Part shown: piece after piece, positions 15,723 to 24,799 of the stretch
How positions within the stretch are numbered: the stretch's first letter is position 1
Layout of the letters: each line of letters begins with the position of its first letter
DNA from: JBFIHF01 sp964411125
Lineage (GTDB): Bacteria > Myxococcota_A > Bradymonadia > Bradymonadales > Bradymonadaceae
Direction: 5' to 3'
Assembly: GCA_964411125.1 (NCBI GenBank)
Contig: CAYPJU010000041.1
Location: 1-52,776, forward strand
DNA length: 52,776 nucleotides
The notes under the pieces: generated by a model
Databases searched by the model: none
What the model saw: the letters and a program-made list of their open reading frames with translations, nothing else
Told to the model about the DNA's origin: nothing
Position numbers and translations under genes: made by a program

Positions 15723-16733
15723 ATGGCTGAAGAGTCGAACGCGAAGGTCCAGGAGGCCGTCGCAGCGTTCCAGAAGGACTGCCAGAAGATCCAGAACGAG
15801 ATCGGGAAGATGATCGTCGGCCACGAGGCGATCATCGAAGGCGTGATCGTCGCGATGCTCGCCGGCGGCAACGTCCTGCTCGAGGGCGTGCCCGGGCTCG
15901 GCAAGACGATGCTCGTGCGGACGCTATCGGAGACGTTGGGGCTGCACTTCTCCCGGATTCAGTTCACGCCAGACCTGATGCCATCCGACATCCTGGGCAC
16001 CACAGTGCTGGTCGAGAGCGAGGACGGAGAGAAACACTTTCGTTTCGAGAAGGGGCCGATCTTCGCGAACATCGTGCTCGCCGACGAGATCAACCGCGCG
16101 ACGCCGAAGACGCAGGCCGCGATGCTCGAGGCGATGCAGGAGCGGAGCGTCACGATCTCGAAGGAGACGATGAAGCTCGCCGACCCGTTCTTCGTGATGG
16201 CGACGCAGAACCCGCTCGAGATGGACGGCACGTATCCGCTGCCGGAAGCCCAGCTCGACCGTTTTCTCTTCAAGTTGATCGTGACCTTCCCGAACCTCGA
16301 GGAGCTCCACACGATCATGGAGCGCACGACGCAACGCGACCAGCCCGACGTCAACGAGGTCATCGGCCAGGACCGGCTGGTACAGATGAAGATGTTCGCG
16401 CGCGACGTGCCGGTGGCGCGCCACATTCAGGACTACGCGCTCCGGCTGCTCCAGGCGACCCACCCGGATCAGCCCGGCGCGCCGGACATCACGAAACGCT
16501 TCGTCCGCTACGGATCGTCGCCCCGCGGTGCTCAGGCGATCTTGATGAGCGCCAAAGTGCGAGCGTTGTTCGACGGTCGCTTCAACGTTTCGAGCGACGA
16601 CATCCGCGAGTCGGCGCGAGCCGCCCTTCGTCACCGCATCATCCTCAACTTCGAGGGTGAAGCCGAAGGGGTCGCCACCGACGCCGTGATCGACGAGATC
16701 TTGAAGCGCACGCCCGAGTCGAAGAAGAGCTGA
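15723..16733 (+). CDS. moxR: MoxR family AAA+ ATPase (cluster 1)
   Basis: The protein has 336 residues. MoxR ATPases act as chaperone-like remodelers with VWA-domain partners. The Walker A motif Gly-Val-Pro-Gly-Leu-Gly-Lys-Thr is at 55-62, Walker B reads Leu-Ala-Asp-Glu-Ile-Asn-Arg-Ala, and sensor 1 (Ala-Thr-Gln-Asn-Pro) and the Tyr-Pro-Leu-Pro-Glu-Ala-Gln-Leu-Asp-Arg-Phe arginine-finger region are intact. Walker A carries Gly rather than the Ala more usual in MoxR (compare the second copy at 43632), so the two copies are distinct subfamilies. GGGAG eight bases before the ATG is a good RBS. The stop overlaps the next ATG by one base, so the DUF58 gene is coupled. Confidence 0.96.
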   Translation: MAEESNAKVQEAVAAFQKDCQKIQNEIGKMIVGHEAIIEGVIVAMLAGGNVLLEGVPGLGKTMLVRTLSETLGLHFSRIQFTPDLMPSDILGTTVLVESEDGEKHFRFEKGPIFANIVLADEINRATPKTQAAMLEAMQERSVTISKETMKLADPFFVMATQNPLEMDGTYPLPEAQLDRFLFKLIVTFPNLEELHTIMERTTQRDQPDVNEVIGQDRLVQMKMFARDVPVARHIQDYALRLLQATHPDQPGAPDITKRFVRYGSSPRGAQAILMSAKVRALFDGRFNVSSDDIRESARAALRHRIILNFEGEAEGVATDAVIDEILKRTPESKKS

Positions 16734-17620
16734 TGGCATCAGCCGACGAACAATTCGACGAGGCGTTCCTCAAGAAGCTCGAATACCTCTACATCGTCTC
16801 GCAGAAGATCATCGGGGGACGACTGCGGGCGCAGCGCAAGACGAAGATCGTCGGCAGCGGGATCGAGTTCGCCGACTACCGCACGTACGCGCACGGCGAC
16901 GACCTGCGGAACATCGACTGGCGCATCTACGCGCGTACCGAAAAGCTCTTCCTGCGGCTCTTCGAGGAGGAGGAAGACCTCTACATCTACTTCCTCATCG
17001 ACAGCTCGAAGTCGATGACGCTCGGCGAGCCCGACAAGTGGAGCTACGCCAAGCGGGTCGCCGCGGCGCTCGGCTACATCGGCCTGGCGAACCTCGACCG
17101 GGTGAGCATCATCCCCTTCTCGAGCCAGCTCGATGGGCGGCTGCCGCCGTCGCGCGGACGGGGCCAGATCTTCAAGATCTTCGACTTCCTGAACAGCCTC
17201 GAGCCGGGCCAGCAGACAAGCCTCGGGGACGCTTTCAGGACGTTCGTGACGCAGAACAAGCGCAAGGGGATCGCGGTCGTGATCAGCGATTTCTATGACC
17301 CGCGCGGGTTCGAGGAAGGCCTCAACTATCTGCGCTACCACAAGTTCGAGCCGATGGTGGTGCACCTGTCGGACGACCGCGAGCTCGATGCCGACTTTCG
17401 CGGCGACCTGCAACTCGTCGACTGCGAGACCGGGCAGATCGCCGACATCACGGTGACGGCCTCGATGATGAAGGAGTACCGCAAGGCGTTCGAGGCGTAT
17501 TGCGAGAAGCTCGAAGAATACTGCGTGAAGCGGCAAATCCTCTACTTCCGCGCCCCAATTCAAGTCCCTTTCGACGAGCTCATCCTGCGCGTGTTCCGCG
17601 CGGGCGGCTTCCTGAAGTAG
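16733..17620 (+). CDS. DUF58 protein with VWA-like fold (cluster 1)
   Basis: The protein has 295 residues. The DUF58 signature is clear: Gly-Ile-Glu-Phe-Ala-Asp-Tyr-Arg-x-Tyr-x-x-Gly-Asp-Asp-x-Arg-x-Ile-Asp-Trp-Arg at about 43-64. It is followed by a VWA-like domain with the MIDAS sequence Asp-Ser-Ser-Lys-Ser (about 91-95) and a second segment Val-Ile-Ser-Asp-Phe-Tyr-Asp. DUF58 proteins are routine partners of MoxR. No membrane segment is seen, so it is probably cytoplasmic. It starts at the last base of moxR and is followed 7 bp later by the BatA-type gene. Confidence 0.94.
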   Translation: MASADEQFDEAFLKKLEYLYIVSQKIIGGRLRAQRKTKIVGSGIEFADYRTYAHGDDLRNIDWRIYARTEKLFLRLFEEEEDLYIYFLIDSSKSMTLGEPDKWSYAKRVAAALGYIGLANLDRVSIIPFSSQLDGRLPPSRGRGQIFKIFDFLNSLEPGQQTSLGDAFRTFVTQNKRKGIAVVISDFYDPRGFEEGLNYLRYHKFEPMVVHLSDDRELDADFRGDLQLVDCETGQIADITVTASMMKEYRKAFEAYCEKLEEYCVKRQILYFRAPIQVPFDELILRVFRAGGFLK

Positions 17621-17627
17621 GTCGACG

Positions 17628-19514
17628 ATGCAGTTCACCGGAATGGAGTGGAGCACCCTATCGACCCTGGCCGGGCTGGCCGCGGCGGCGATTACGGTCC
17701 TCTACGTCCTGAAGCTTCGGAAGCGCCGCATCGAGGTGCCCTTCTCGCCGCTGTGGCGCGAGATCCTGCTCGAGCACAAGCAGCAGTCCGACTGGTGGCG
17801 GCGGTTGCGGCGCCTGCTGTCGTGGCTCCTCCACATCGTGCTGCTCGCCCTCCTCGCCTTCGCGCTGCTCGATCCCCACATGGAGGACGAGGTGGTGGAA
17901 GGCCGCCACATGCTGATCCTCATCGACGCTTCGGCGAGCATGGCGTCGACCGACGTCAGCGGCGGCGCGGACAGGCTCGACGTCGCGAAGAACAAGGCCC
18001 GCGAAATCCTCGAGACGATGGGACCCGACGACCGCGCGATGCTCGTAGCGTTCTCGAATCAGGTCCAACCTCTCAGCCCGTTCGTCAGCGAGGCGTCTAT
18101 CCTGGAAGCTCCACTCCGGGAGATTCGCGTGGGTGCCACCGGTACCGAGTTCGGGCAGGCGATTCGCTTCGCCGCGGACTCGATGGCGGACAAATCGAGC
18201 GGAGAGCTGGTGATCATCAGCGACGGCTCGGGTGCGGACCTCGAGGCGCTCTCGGAGGTGGAGTTCGGCGAGGGGGTCACGGTCCGTCACCTCAAAGTGG
18301 GTGAATCGGGCGACAACGTGGCGATCACCGCCTTCAACGTCCGGCGCTACATCGCCAACAAGCTCGACTTCGAGCTATTCTTGAGGGTTCAGAGCTACTT
18401 CGAACGCCCGGTCGACGTGGAGATCCAGATCTTCGCCGACGGTCGGCTCGTCGACACGAAGGACGTCGAGCTCGCCGCGAACGGAGTCCATCAGCAGTTT
18501 TATCCGAGCCAGGCAGTGGCGGGCGAGCGTCTGGAGGCGCGCGTGCGGCTGAAGAGCACCGACGCACGCGACGTCTTCCCGCTCGACGATCGTGCGTATG
18601 CCCTGCTGCCTCCGGTTTCGAAGGCCGACGTTCTCGTCGTCACGGAGGGGAACCTCTACGTCGAAGGTCCGCTCCTCTTGAACTCGAACCTCAACGTGAA
18701 GCGCATCAAACCGTCGGAGTATCCCGATGCCCGCACGGATTGGGACATGGTCGTCTTCGACCGTTTCACCCCGCCGATGCCCGAACGCGGGAACTTCTTC
18801 TACATCTCGCCGAGCGGGGAGACGTCACCGTGGCCGACGACGGGGACCGTGAACGACCCGATCATCACGCGCACTACGCGGAGCCATCCGCTGATGCGCT
18901 GGATCACCCTGAAGGACGTAAACATCGGGTCGGCTTCGCGGCTGAAGACGTCCAGAGAAGACGACGTCGTGGCTTCGTCGGCGGTCGGAGCACCGATTCT
19001 GATCGCCCGCCCGGGCGACGAGCTGCGGATGGCCGCCCTCGCCTTCGACGTCCGCAACAGCGATTTCCCGCTGCGCGTCGCCTTCCCCGTCCTCCTGCTC
19101 AACCTCGTCGACTGGTTCGCGGCGGGCGACGAGTCGCTGGTCGAGTCGTATTCGACGGGTGACACATGGTCCGTCCCGCTCCAGACGACGGCGCAGACGG
19201 TGAAGGTGGAATCTCCGTCGGGCGAATCTGCCGACGTCCCGGTGTACGAGAATCGGGCGATCGTCTACGGCGACGAGACTGGTTTCTGGACCATCGGAAG
19301 CGGTTCCGACGCCAAGCGGGTGGCCGCGAACCTGGTGAACCCGGAGGAGTCCCGCGTCGCCTCTCAGGAGCTCACGTTCGGCGAGCGCGAGGTCCAACGC
19401 GATACGTCGGCGCTCGTTTTCGAACGGAACGAGCTCTGGATCTGGGCGCTCCTCGCGTTCCTCGCGCTGATCCTCGTCGAGTGGGTGACCTACAACCGGA
19501 GGATCACGGTATGA
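17628..19514 (+). CDS. BatA-type membrane VWA protein (cluster 1)
   Basis: The protein has 628 residues. A first membrane helix (about 12-30) is followed by the BatA N-terminal pattern, a second helix (about 62-82), and a VWA domain with MIDAS Asp100-Ala-Ser-Ala-Ser in the stretch Leu-Ile-Leu-Ile-Asp. After the VWA comes a long periplasmic part (about 225-600) with Ig-like character, then a C-terminal helix (about 605-622) ending in a basic tail. This topology places the VWA outside the inner membrane, exposed to the periplasm. The Glu-Gly-Arg-His segment precedes the VWA strand. It lies 7 bp after the DUF58 gene, and its TGA overlaps the ATG of the next gene (ATGA). Confidence 0.92.
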   Translation: MQFTGMEWSTLSTLAGLAAAAITVLYVLKLRKRRIEVPFSPLWREILLEHKQQSDWWRRLRRLLSWLLHIVLLALLAFALLDPHMEDEVVEGRHMLILIDASASMASTDVSGGADRLDVAKNKAREILETMGPDDRAMLVAFSNQVQPLSPFVSEASILEAPLREIRVGATGTEFGQAIRFAADSMADKSSGELVIISDGSGADLEALSEVEFGEGVTVRHLKVGESGDNVAITAFNVRRYIANKLDFELFLRVQSYFERPVDVEIQIFADGRLVDTKDVELAANGVHQQFYPSQAVAGERLEARVRLKSTDARDVFPLDDRAYALLPPVSKADVLVVTEGNLYVEGPLLLNSNLNVKRIKPSEYPDARTDWDMVVFDRFTPPMPERGNFFYISPSGETSPWPTTGTVNDPIITRTTRSHPLMRWITLKDVNIGSASRLKTSREDDVVASSAVGAPILIARPGDELRMAALAFDVRNSDFPLRVAFPVLLLNLVDWFAAGDESLVESYSTGDTWSVPLQTTAQTVKVESPSGESADVPVYENRAIVYGDETGFWTIGSGSDAKRVAANLVNPEESRVASQELTFGEREVQRDTSALVFERNELWIWALLAFLALILVEWVTYNRRITV

Positions 19515-22243
19515 ATAGGTCGACGGCACGCGCGCTCGATGCGATCTTCTGGGCCCTCCTGCTCGCGGTCTGGCTCGGGATGGGCTGGGCGTTCTACGAG
19601 TTCGTCCTGGCGGGTGGGCACGACTTGCTCGCGTTCGAGTTCCGGGGCCGCAGCCTCGAGATTCTGGCTCCGAAGATGTTCGGCATTCTGCTCGTTCTCC
19701 CGGTCCTGTGGATCGTCGGGCGGTGGACGCTGTCGGACCTGCCGCGCTACCAGCGCTGGATCAACGTCGGGATGCGGACGCTCGTGATCGTGGCGGTCGT
19801 CCTCGCCCTCGTGCAGGTCGTGACGACGTCGTTCGAGTCCCGCGTCAGCACCGTTTTCGTCGTCGACACGTCGGCGAGCATGCCCGACGAGTCGATCGAG
19901 GAGGCGCGGGCGTACATCAACGAAGCGATCGCCAAGAAAGGAGAGCGAGACGACGTGAAGGTCGTCGCCTTCGCGACGCGCCCCTATGAAGTCCCCCTCG
20001 GCGCCGACGGAACGCTTCAGGCGATTCCGCGTCCCGAGGACGAGAAGGCCCGCCTCGGTTCGAACCCGTCGGCGGCGCTGCGGCTCGCATACGGGCTCTT
20101 CCCTCAGGACCACCTCAAGCGCGCCGTCCTCATCTCGGACGGCAACGAGACGGGCGGCGACGTCCTCGCCGAAGCTTACAAAGCGTCGGCGTTCGGGATT
20201 CGGATTCACAACCACGAGGTGAAGATCGACGCGCCGCGCGAGGTGCTGATCCGGGCCTTCGACTTCCCGCAGGACATCAAGGTCGGCGAACCGTTCACGG
20301 CCGTCGCCCGCATCTTCTCGACCCACCAGACCGAGGTGTCGTTCCAGCTGTGGCAGAACGACTTCAAGGACGCTTCGAAGACGGTGACTCTCGAGCCCGG
20401 CGTCACCGAGGTGACCTTCGACACCGAGGTCTACGAGCCGGGGTTCAAGAAGTTCAAGCTCGACATGAAGGTCACCGGCGAGGACAGGTTCAAGGAGAAC
20501 AACCAGTTCGTCTACAGCGTGAACGTCACCGGCAAGCCCCGCATCCTCTACGTGGAAGGCGAGATGCGGTCGCGGCACTATCTGGAGCGGGCGCTTCGAA
20601 ACGAAAACTTCGACATCGAGACGCGCGGGCCGTTCGGTCTTCCGAACACGCTGGAGGAGTTCGAGTCGTTCGACCTGGTGCTCGTCTCCGACCTGCCGGC
20701 GCTGAACATGTCGGGCGACCAGATGAAGCTCATCGATCGCTACGTTCGCGAGCTCGGCGGTGGATTCGTGATGGTCGGCGGCGAAAACTCCTTCGGTCCC
20801 GGCGGCTACTACAACACGTCGCTCGAGAAGACGCTGCCGGTCGAGTTCGAGCCGGAGAAGAAGCGGGAGACCCCACAGCTCGCGTTGATGCTGGTGATCG
20901 ACAAGTCCGGGTCGATGAACGGCGATCGCATCGAGCTCGCAAAAGACGCCGCGAAAGCGACCGTCGAGATACTCCAGCGCTACGACAAGGTCGGCGTCAC
21001 GGCGTTCGACGACGGCGTTCAGCACCTGGTTCGGATGCAGTCCGCCTCGAACCGCGTGCGCATTCTGAGCGACATCGGCAAGCTTCGGGCGAGCGGCGGC
21101 ACGAACATCCCCGTCGCGCTCTTCGACGCCTACGAGCAGCTCGCGGTCACTCCGGCGAAGCTCAAGCACGTCATCCTGCTCACCGACGGCCACTCCGACA
21201 CGGGCAACATCTTCACGGAGATCCTCCCGGCGCTCCGAATCGAGGGGATTACGGTGACCACGGTCGCGGTCGGCGGGCAGTCGGACACGACGTTGCTTCG
21301 GCGAATCGCCGAAGGGGGCGGCGGCCGCTACTACTACACCAACGACCCGTACAACGTGCCGCGGATCTTCACCAAGGAGACCTCGACCGTCGCACGAAGT
21401 TCCATGGTCGAGGAGCCGTTTCGCCCGACTGTGGTGAAGCGAGCTCAGATCCTGGAGGGGATCCCGTGGGGCTCGGCGCCGTTCCTGCTCGGCTACGTCT
21501 CGACGAAGGCGAAGAAGGACGCCGAAGTGCTGATGGTCTCCGACCACGGTGAGCCGATCCTCGCGCGCTGGCGCGTCGGGCTCGGTAAGTCCGTCGCCTT
21601 CACGTCCGACTTGAAGAACCGCTGGGCGGTGGAGTGGATCCGTTGGCCCGGCTACTCGAAGTTCTGGGCGCAGCTCATCCGCGACACGATGCGTGCGAAC
21701 GATTCGGACACGCTGGCGATGACGACGAGCGTGGAGCAAGACGAAGCTCGGATCATGGTCGACGCGGTGGGTGACGACGACCGGTTCATCAACGACCTGA
21801 CGTCGATGGTCGCGATCACGGGCCCCGACGGAAAGACGAGCACCGTCCAACTGCAGCAGACCGCGGCAGGTCGCTACGAAGCGTCGATCCCGCTCGAGAA
21901 GTACGGGTCGTACGGACTGAAGGCGACCCACGACAAAGGAGGAGACACCATCGCCGTGTCGCTCGGCAGCATCTCCCACCCCTATCCTCGCGAGTACCTC
22001 TTCGTGGAGCCGAACCGCGATGTGTTGCGTCGCTCGGCCGATGTCGCCCGGGGCGAGACCAACCCGACGATCGAGACGTTGTTCGACCCGATGGGCGAAG
22101 AGGTCAAGTACCGTCGTGAGCTCTGGCCATGGTTCCTGATCGCCGCCATGGTGCTGCTGGTCTTCGATCTCGCCCTCCGCCGCATCCGACTCTCGGGGAG
22201 GACCGAGATCAGTTGGGCGAGCGTGATGGGAAAACGAAGCTGA
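19511..22243 (+). CDS. Large membrane protein with two VWA domains and a central GATase-like segment
   Basis: The protein has 910 residues. Three membrane helices are at about 12-32, 55-70 and 89-105. The first VWA has MIDAS Asp119-Thr-Ser-Ala-Ser. A beta-rich segment follows, then a stretch around 340-430 with the look of a class I glutamine amidotransferase-like fold as found in such proteins (Ile-Leu-Tyr-Val-Glu-Gly, Gly-Gly-Gly-Phe-Val-Met-Val-Gly-Gly-Glu-Asn-Ser-Phe). The second VWA has MIDAS Asp464-Lys-Ser-Gly-Ser with Thr-Asp-Gly-His-Ser-Asp-Thr downstream. A C-terminal membrane helix is near 868-885. Proteins of this architecture close MoxR clusters in Planctomycetes and Myxococcota. 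The ATG at 19511 overlaps the previous stop; earlier in-frame sequence is the shadow of that gene. Confidence 0.92.
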   Translation: MNRSTARALDAIFWALLLAVWLGMGWAFYEFVLAGGHDLLAFEFRGRSLEILAPKMFGILLVLPVLWIVGRWTLSDLPRYQRWINVGMRTLVIVAVVLALVQVVTTSFESRVSTVFVVDTSASMPDESIEEARAYINEAIAKKGERDDVKVVAFATRPYEVPLGADGTLQAIPRPEDEKARLGSNPSAALRLAYGLFPQDHLKRAVLISDGNETGGDVLAEAYKASAFGIRIHNHEVKIDAPREVLIRAFDFPQDIKVGEPFTAVARIFSTHQTEVSFQLWQNDFKDASKTVTLEPGVTEVTFDTEVYEPGFKKFKLDMKVTGEDRFKENNQFVYSVNVTGKPRILYVEGEMRSRHYLERALRNENFDIETRGPFGLPNTLEEFESFDLVLVSDLPALNMSGDQMKLIDRYVRELGGGFVMVGGENSFGPGGYYNTSLEKTLPVEFEPEKKRETPQLALMLVIDKSGSMNGDRIELAKDAAKATVEILQRYDKVGVTAFDDGVQHLVRMQSASNRVRILSDIGKLRASGGTNIPVALFDAYEQLAVTPAKLKHVILLTDGHSDTGNIFTEILPALRIEGITVTTVAVGGQSDTTLLRRIAEGGGGRYYYTNDPYNVPRIFTKETSTVARSSMVEEPFRPTVVKRAQILEGIPWGSAPFLLGYVSTKAKKDAEVLMVSDHGEPILARWRVGLGKSVAFTSDLKNRWAVEWIRWPGYSKFWAQLIRDTMRANDSDTLAMTTSVEQDEARIMVDAVGDDDRFINDLTSMVAITGPDGKTSTVQLQQTAAGRYEASIPLEKYGSYGLKATHDKGGDTIAVSLGSISHPYPREYLFVEPNRDVLRRSADVARGETNPTIETLFDPMGEEVKYRRELWPWFLIAAMVLLVFDLALRRIRLSGRTEISWASVMGKRS

Positions 22244-22358
22244 CGGAACCACAGCCGGAGGGCTTTCGTTTCCCCAAATCCCGGCAACGCAGCGTGTTCT
22301 AGACGTCAGATCCCCCAAGGGGTATGATCCGCACCAATCTTCTAGCTCCGAGGCTCGA

Positions 22359-23165
22359 ATGAAACGTTGGTTGGCCACCATCTTGATCGGCGGCATGCTG
22401 GCCGGTCCCGCCGCCCCGGCAACCGTCTTCGCACAGTCCGTCACCAAGCAGGTGGAGGATCTGTCGCGGCAGGCGGCCGGCGCGTACAGCGAGGGCGACT
22501 ACGACCGCGCGATCGAGCTGTTTCAGCAGGCCTACGAGCTTCAGCCCGTCCCCAACCTCCTCTTCAACATCGCCAAGGTGTACGAGAAGAAGAAGGACTG
22601 GGAGCAGGCGATCGTGAACTACAAGGAGTTCATGAAGGCGCCAGACTCCGACGCCGACGCGAGGCAGGTCGCGCTCGACCGCATCGATGCGCTCGAGGAG
22701 ATCCGCCGGGTCGAGCGCGAGGAAGAAGAGGCGCGCCAGCGAAAGCTCGCCGAAGAAGAGCGGAAGAAGAAGGAAGAAGAGGAGCGATTGCTCGCCGAGC
22801 AGAACGGCCAGGAGACCGGCGGCAACGCCGAGGCGGGGACCGGCGGAAGCGCGCTCCCCTGGATCGTGACGGGGAGCGGTGCCGCGCTCCTGATCGGCGG
22901 TGGCGTCTTCGGACTGCTCGCGACCGACCAGGAGACGGTCTTCAAGACGGGCGACTCGGCCGAAGTTCGCCGAAGCGCCCGCTCCAAAGGAAAGACCTTC
23001 GCGATCGTCGCCGACTCGATGTTCCTCGCCGGAGGGGTCGCGACGGTGGTAGGGATCATCCTCTTCGCGACGTCGGGCTCCGGTTCCGGCAGCGAGACCG
23101 CCGCGACGCCCACGTTCTGGATCGGTCCGGAAGGTGGCGGTGCCGGAGCGGCGTTTAGGTTCTGA
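22359..23165 (+). CDS. Exported TPR-repeat protein with C-terminal membrane segments
   Basis: The protein has 268 residues. The signal peptide (about 1-25) ends Val-Phe-Ala-Gln. Residues 30-100 hold two to three TPR-like units (Ala-Tyr-Ser-Glu-Gly-Asp-Tyr-Asp-Arg-Ala-Ile-Glu-Leu-Phe-Gln-Gln-Ala and a second Asn-Leu-Leu-Phe-Asn-Ile-Ala-Lys-Val-Tyr). A long Glu/Arg/Lys helix spans about 105-145. Two hydrophobic segments near 165-185 and 222-248 follow. This matches the TPR proteins that sit beside PEGA kinases in myxobacteria-like genomes and resembles the gene at 26520 that closes this cluster. A -10-like TATGAT at 22323 precedes it, but I see no matching -35. Confidence 0.86.
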   Translation: MKRWLATILIGGMLAGPAAPATVFAQSVTKQVEDLSRQAAGAYSEGDYDRAIELFQQAYELQPVPNLLFNIAKVYEKKKDWEQAIVNYKEFMKAPDSDADARQVALDRIDALEEIRRVEREEEEARQRKLAEEERKKKEEEERLLAEQNGQETGGNAEAGTGGSALPWIVTGSGAALLIGGGVFGLLATDQETVFKTGDSAEVRRSARSKGKTFAIVADSMFLAGGVATVVGIILFATSGSGSGSETAATPTFWIGPEGGGAGAAFRF

Positions 23166-23221
23166 GATCGAAAAGCGTGGTCGTGCGTTTCTACGACTGA
23201 ACGCTTCGGAGCATCGACCAG

Positions 23222-24799
23222 ATGAGTTCATCGAGAGACCATCGCCGCCAACTGTACGAGAGGCTCGTGGGGCAGCCCGTCGCGCAGGGGCGATTCGTCA
23301 TCACCCGCCTGCTCGGGTTCGGCGGCATGGGCGCCGTCTACGAGGCGATCCAGCAGAACATGAACCGAAAGGTCGCGCTGAAGCTCATCCCGACCCACGA
23401 TCCGACGATCGTCGCGCGGTTCGAGCGCGAAGCGCTGACAATCTCGAAGCTTCAGCACCCGAACACGATCACGGTGTTCGACTTCGGCCAGTCCGAGGAC
23501 GGATTCCTCTTCCTTTCGATGGAGCTCCTGGAGGGTGAGACGCTCACGGACCGCATCGCGGCGGGCCCGATGGAGCCACAGCGTGCGGCCCACATCGCGA
23601 TGCAGATGTGCCGATCGCTCGCGGAAGCGCACCGCTCCGGCATCGTCCACCGCGACGTGAAGCCCGACAACATCATCCTGATCCGGGTCGACGACGACCC
23701 GGACGTGGTGAAGGTGCTCGACTTCGGGATCGCCAAGGCGGTGATGGGCGAGGACGACGTCCAACTGACGGGCGACGGACGCATCATCGGGACCCCTCGC
23801 TACATGTCGCCCGAGCAGATTCTGGCCGAAAAGCTCGACCACCGGAGCGACATTTACAGCCTCGGCTGCATCCTCTTCGAGATGCTGTGCGGCGCTCCGC
23901 CGTTTCAGCAGTCGAGCACGACGGCGCTGATGATCTCGCACACGCAGGATCCGCCGCCGACTTTCGCGCAACAGCTCCCTCCGGGCGCGATGAGCCAGAT
24001 GCCGGCCGGGCTCGAGCGCGTGGTGCGAAGGGCGCTATCGAAGACCCCCGCTCACCGTCACCAGTCGTGCGACGAGCTGCGCGAAGACCTCGAGGCGGCC
24101 ATCAGCGGGCGCTACGCGATCCAGGAAGGTCCCGAGACTGCGGCGGTGCTTCCACCCGCGGCGACCTCCCAACCGATGGCGACCGCAGCGAACCCCGATG
24201 CCACCCTCCCCGCCGAGCCGCAGACGAAGAGAGCGCCAGCGTTTCTAGCGATCGGCATCATCGCGCTGGTGATCGTCATCGTCGGGTTGCTCGCGCTCAA
24301 TGCGCTCGGGCCGGACGACACCGAGGTCGCCGAGGCGGCGGTCGAAGAACCCACTCCCGCCCTCCCCCCGGTGGTCGAAGAAGAACCGACGGTGGACGTC
24401 AAAGAGATCCCCCCCGAGGTCATCGATCTCACGATCAAGTCCGAGCCGAGCGGAGCCAAGGTCTACGAGGGGGAGTCTCTCATCGGCGTCACGCCGGTCA
24501 CGATTCCCGTCGCCGCAAAATTGAAGAAACACGAGTATCGCCTCGTCAAGAGGGGGTACCAGGAGCTGGCCGTCACGGTGCCAGTCCGCCCCGACGGTGA
24601 TGTCGCGATCGAGCGGATGTACGAGCTCGAAGAGACGAAGCCGGTCGCCGCCCCGCCCGCCGAGAAGAAACCAAAGCGGCCGGCCGCGGTGAGCAAGAGG
24701 GTGAAAGAAGAGCCGCCGAAGGAGACCGAGCCCAAGGTCCCGTCGGTGCAGCGCCTGGAGGATGGTCCGAAGGCGGACGTTCCCCTGCTCGGCAAGTAA
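23222..24799 (+). CDS. Transmembrane Ser/Thr protein kinase with C-terminal PEGA domain
   Basis: The protein has 525 residues. The kinase domain (about 24-285) has Gly-Phe-Gly-Gly-Met-Gly (glycine loop), Val-Ala-Leu-Lys (ATP lysine), His-Arg-Asp145-Val-Lys-Pro-Asp-Asn (catalytic loop), Asp-Phe-Gly and the activation-loop end Gly-Thr-Pro-Arg-Tyr-Met-Ser-Pro-Glu-Gln. All are intact, so it should be active. A Pro/Ala/Thr linker leads to one membrane helix (about 340-362) and an extracytoplasmic PEGA domain (about 398-460, Ser-Glu-Pro-Ser-Gly-Ala-Lys-Val-Tyr). A charged Lys/Pro tail follows. A GGAG ten bases before the ATG supports the start. The TAA overlaps the next ATG, so the two kinases are co-translated. 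Confidence 0.94.
   Translation: MSSSRDHRRQLYERLVGQPVAQGRFVITRLLGFGGMGAVYEAIQQNMNRKVALKLIPTHDPTIVARFEREALTISKLQHPNTITVFDFGQSEDGFLFLSMELLEGETLTDRIAAGPMEPQRAAHIAMQMCRSLAEAHRSGIVHRDVKPDNIILIRVDDDPDVVKVLDFGIAKAVMGEDDVQLTGDGRIIGTPRYMSPEQILAEKLDHRSDIYSLGCILFEMLCGAPPFQQSSTTALMISHTQDPPPTFAQQLPPGAMSQMPAGLERVVRRALSKTPAHRHQSCDELREDLEAAISGRYAIQEGPETAAVLPPAATSQPMATAANPDATLPAEPQTKRAPAFLAIGIIALVIVIVGLLALNALGPDDTEVAEAAVEEPTPALPPVVEEEPTVDVKEIPPEVIDLTIKSEPSGAKVYEGESLIGVTPVTIPVAAKLKKHEYRLVKRGYQELAVTVPVRPDGDVAIERMYELEETKPVAAPPAEKKPKRPAAVSKRVKEEPPKETEPKVPSVQRLEDGPKADVPLLGK

Noticed and set aside
19490..22447. A 985-residue open frame on the minus strand opposite the double-VWA gene
   Set aside because: It is Arg/Asp/Val/Leu-rich with no domain and lies exactly opposite a gene with clear VWA motifs. 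Such shadows are a by-product of high GC content.
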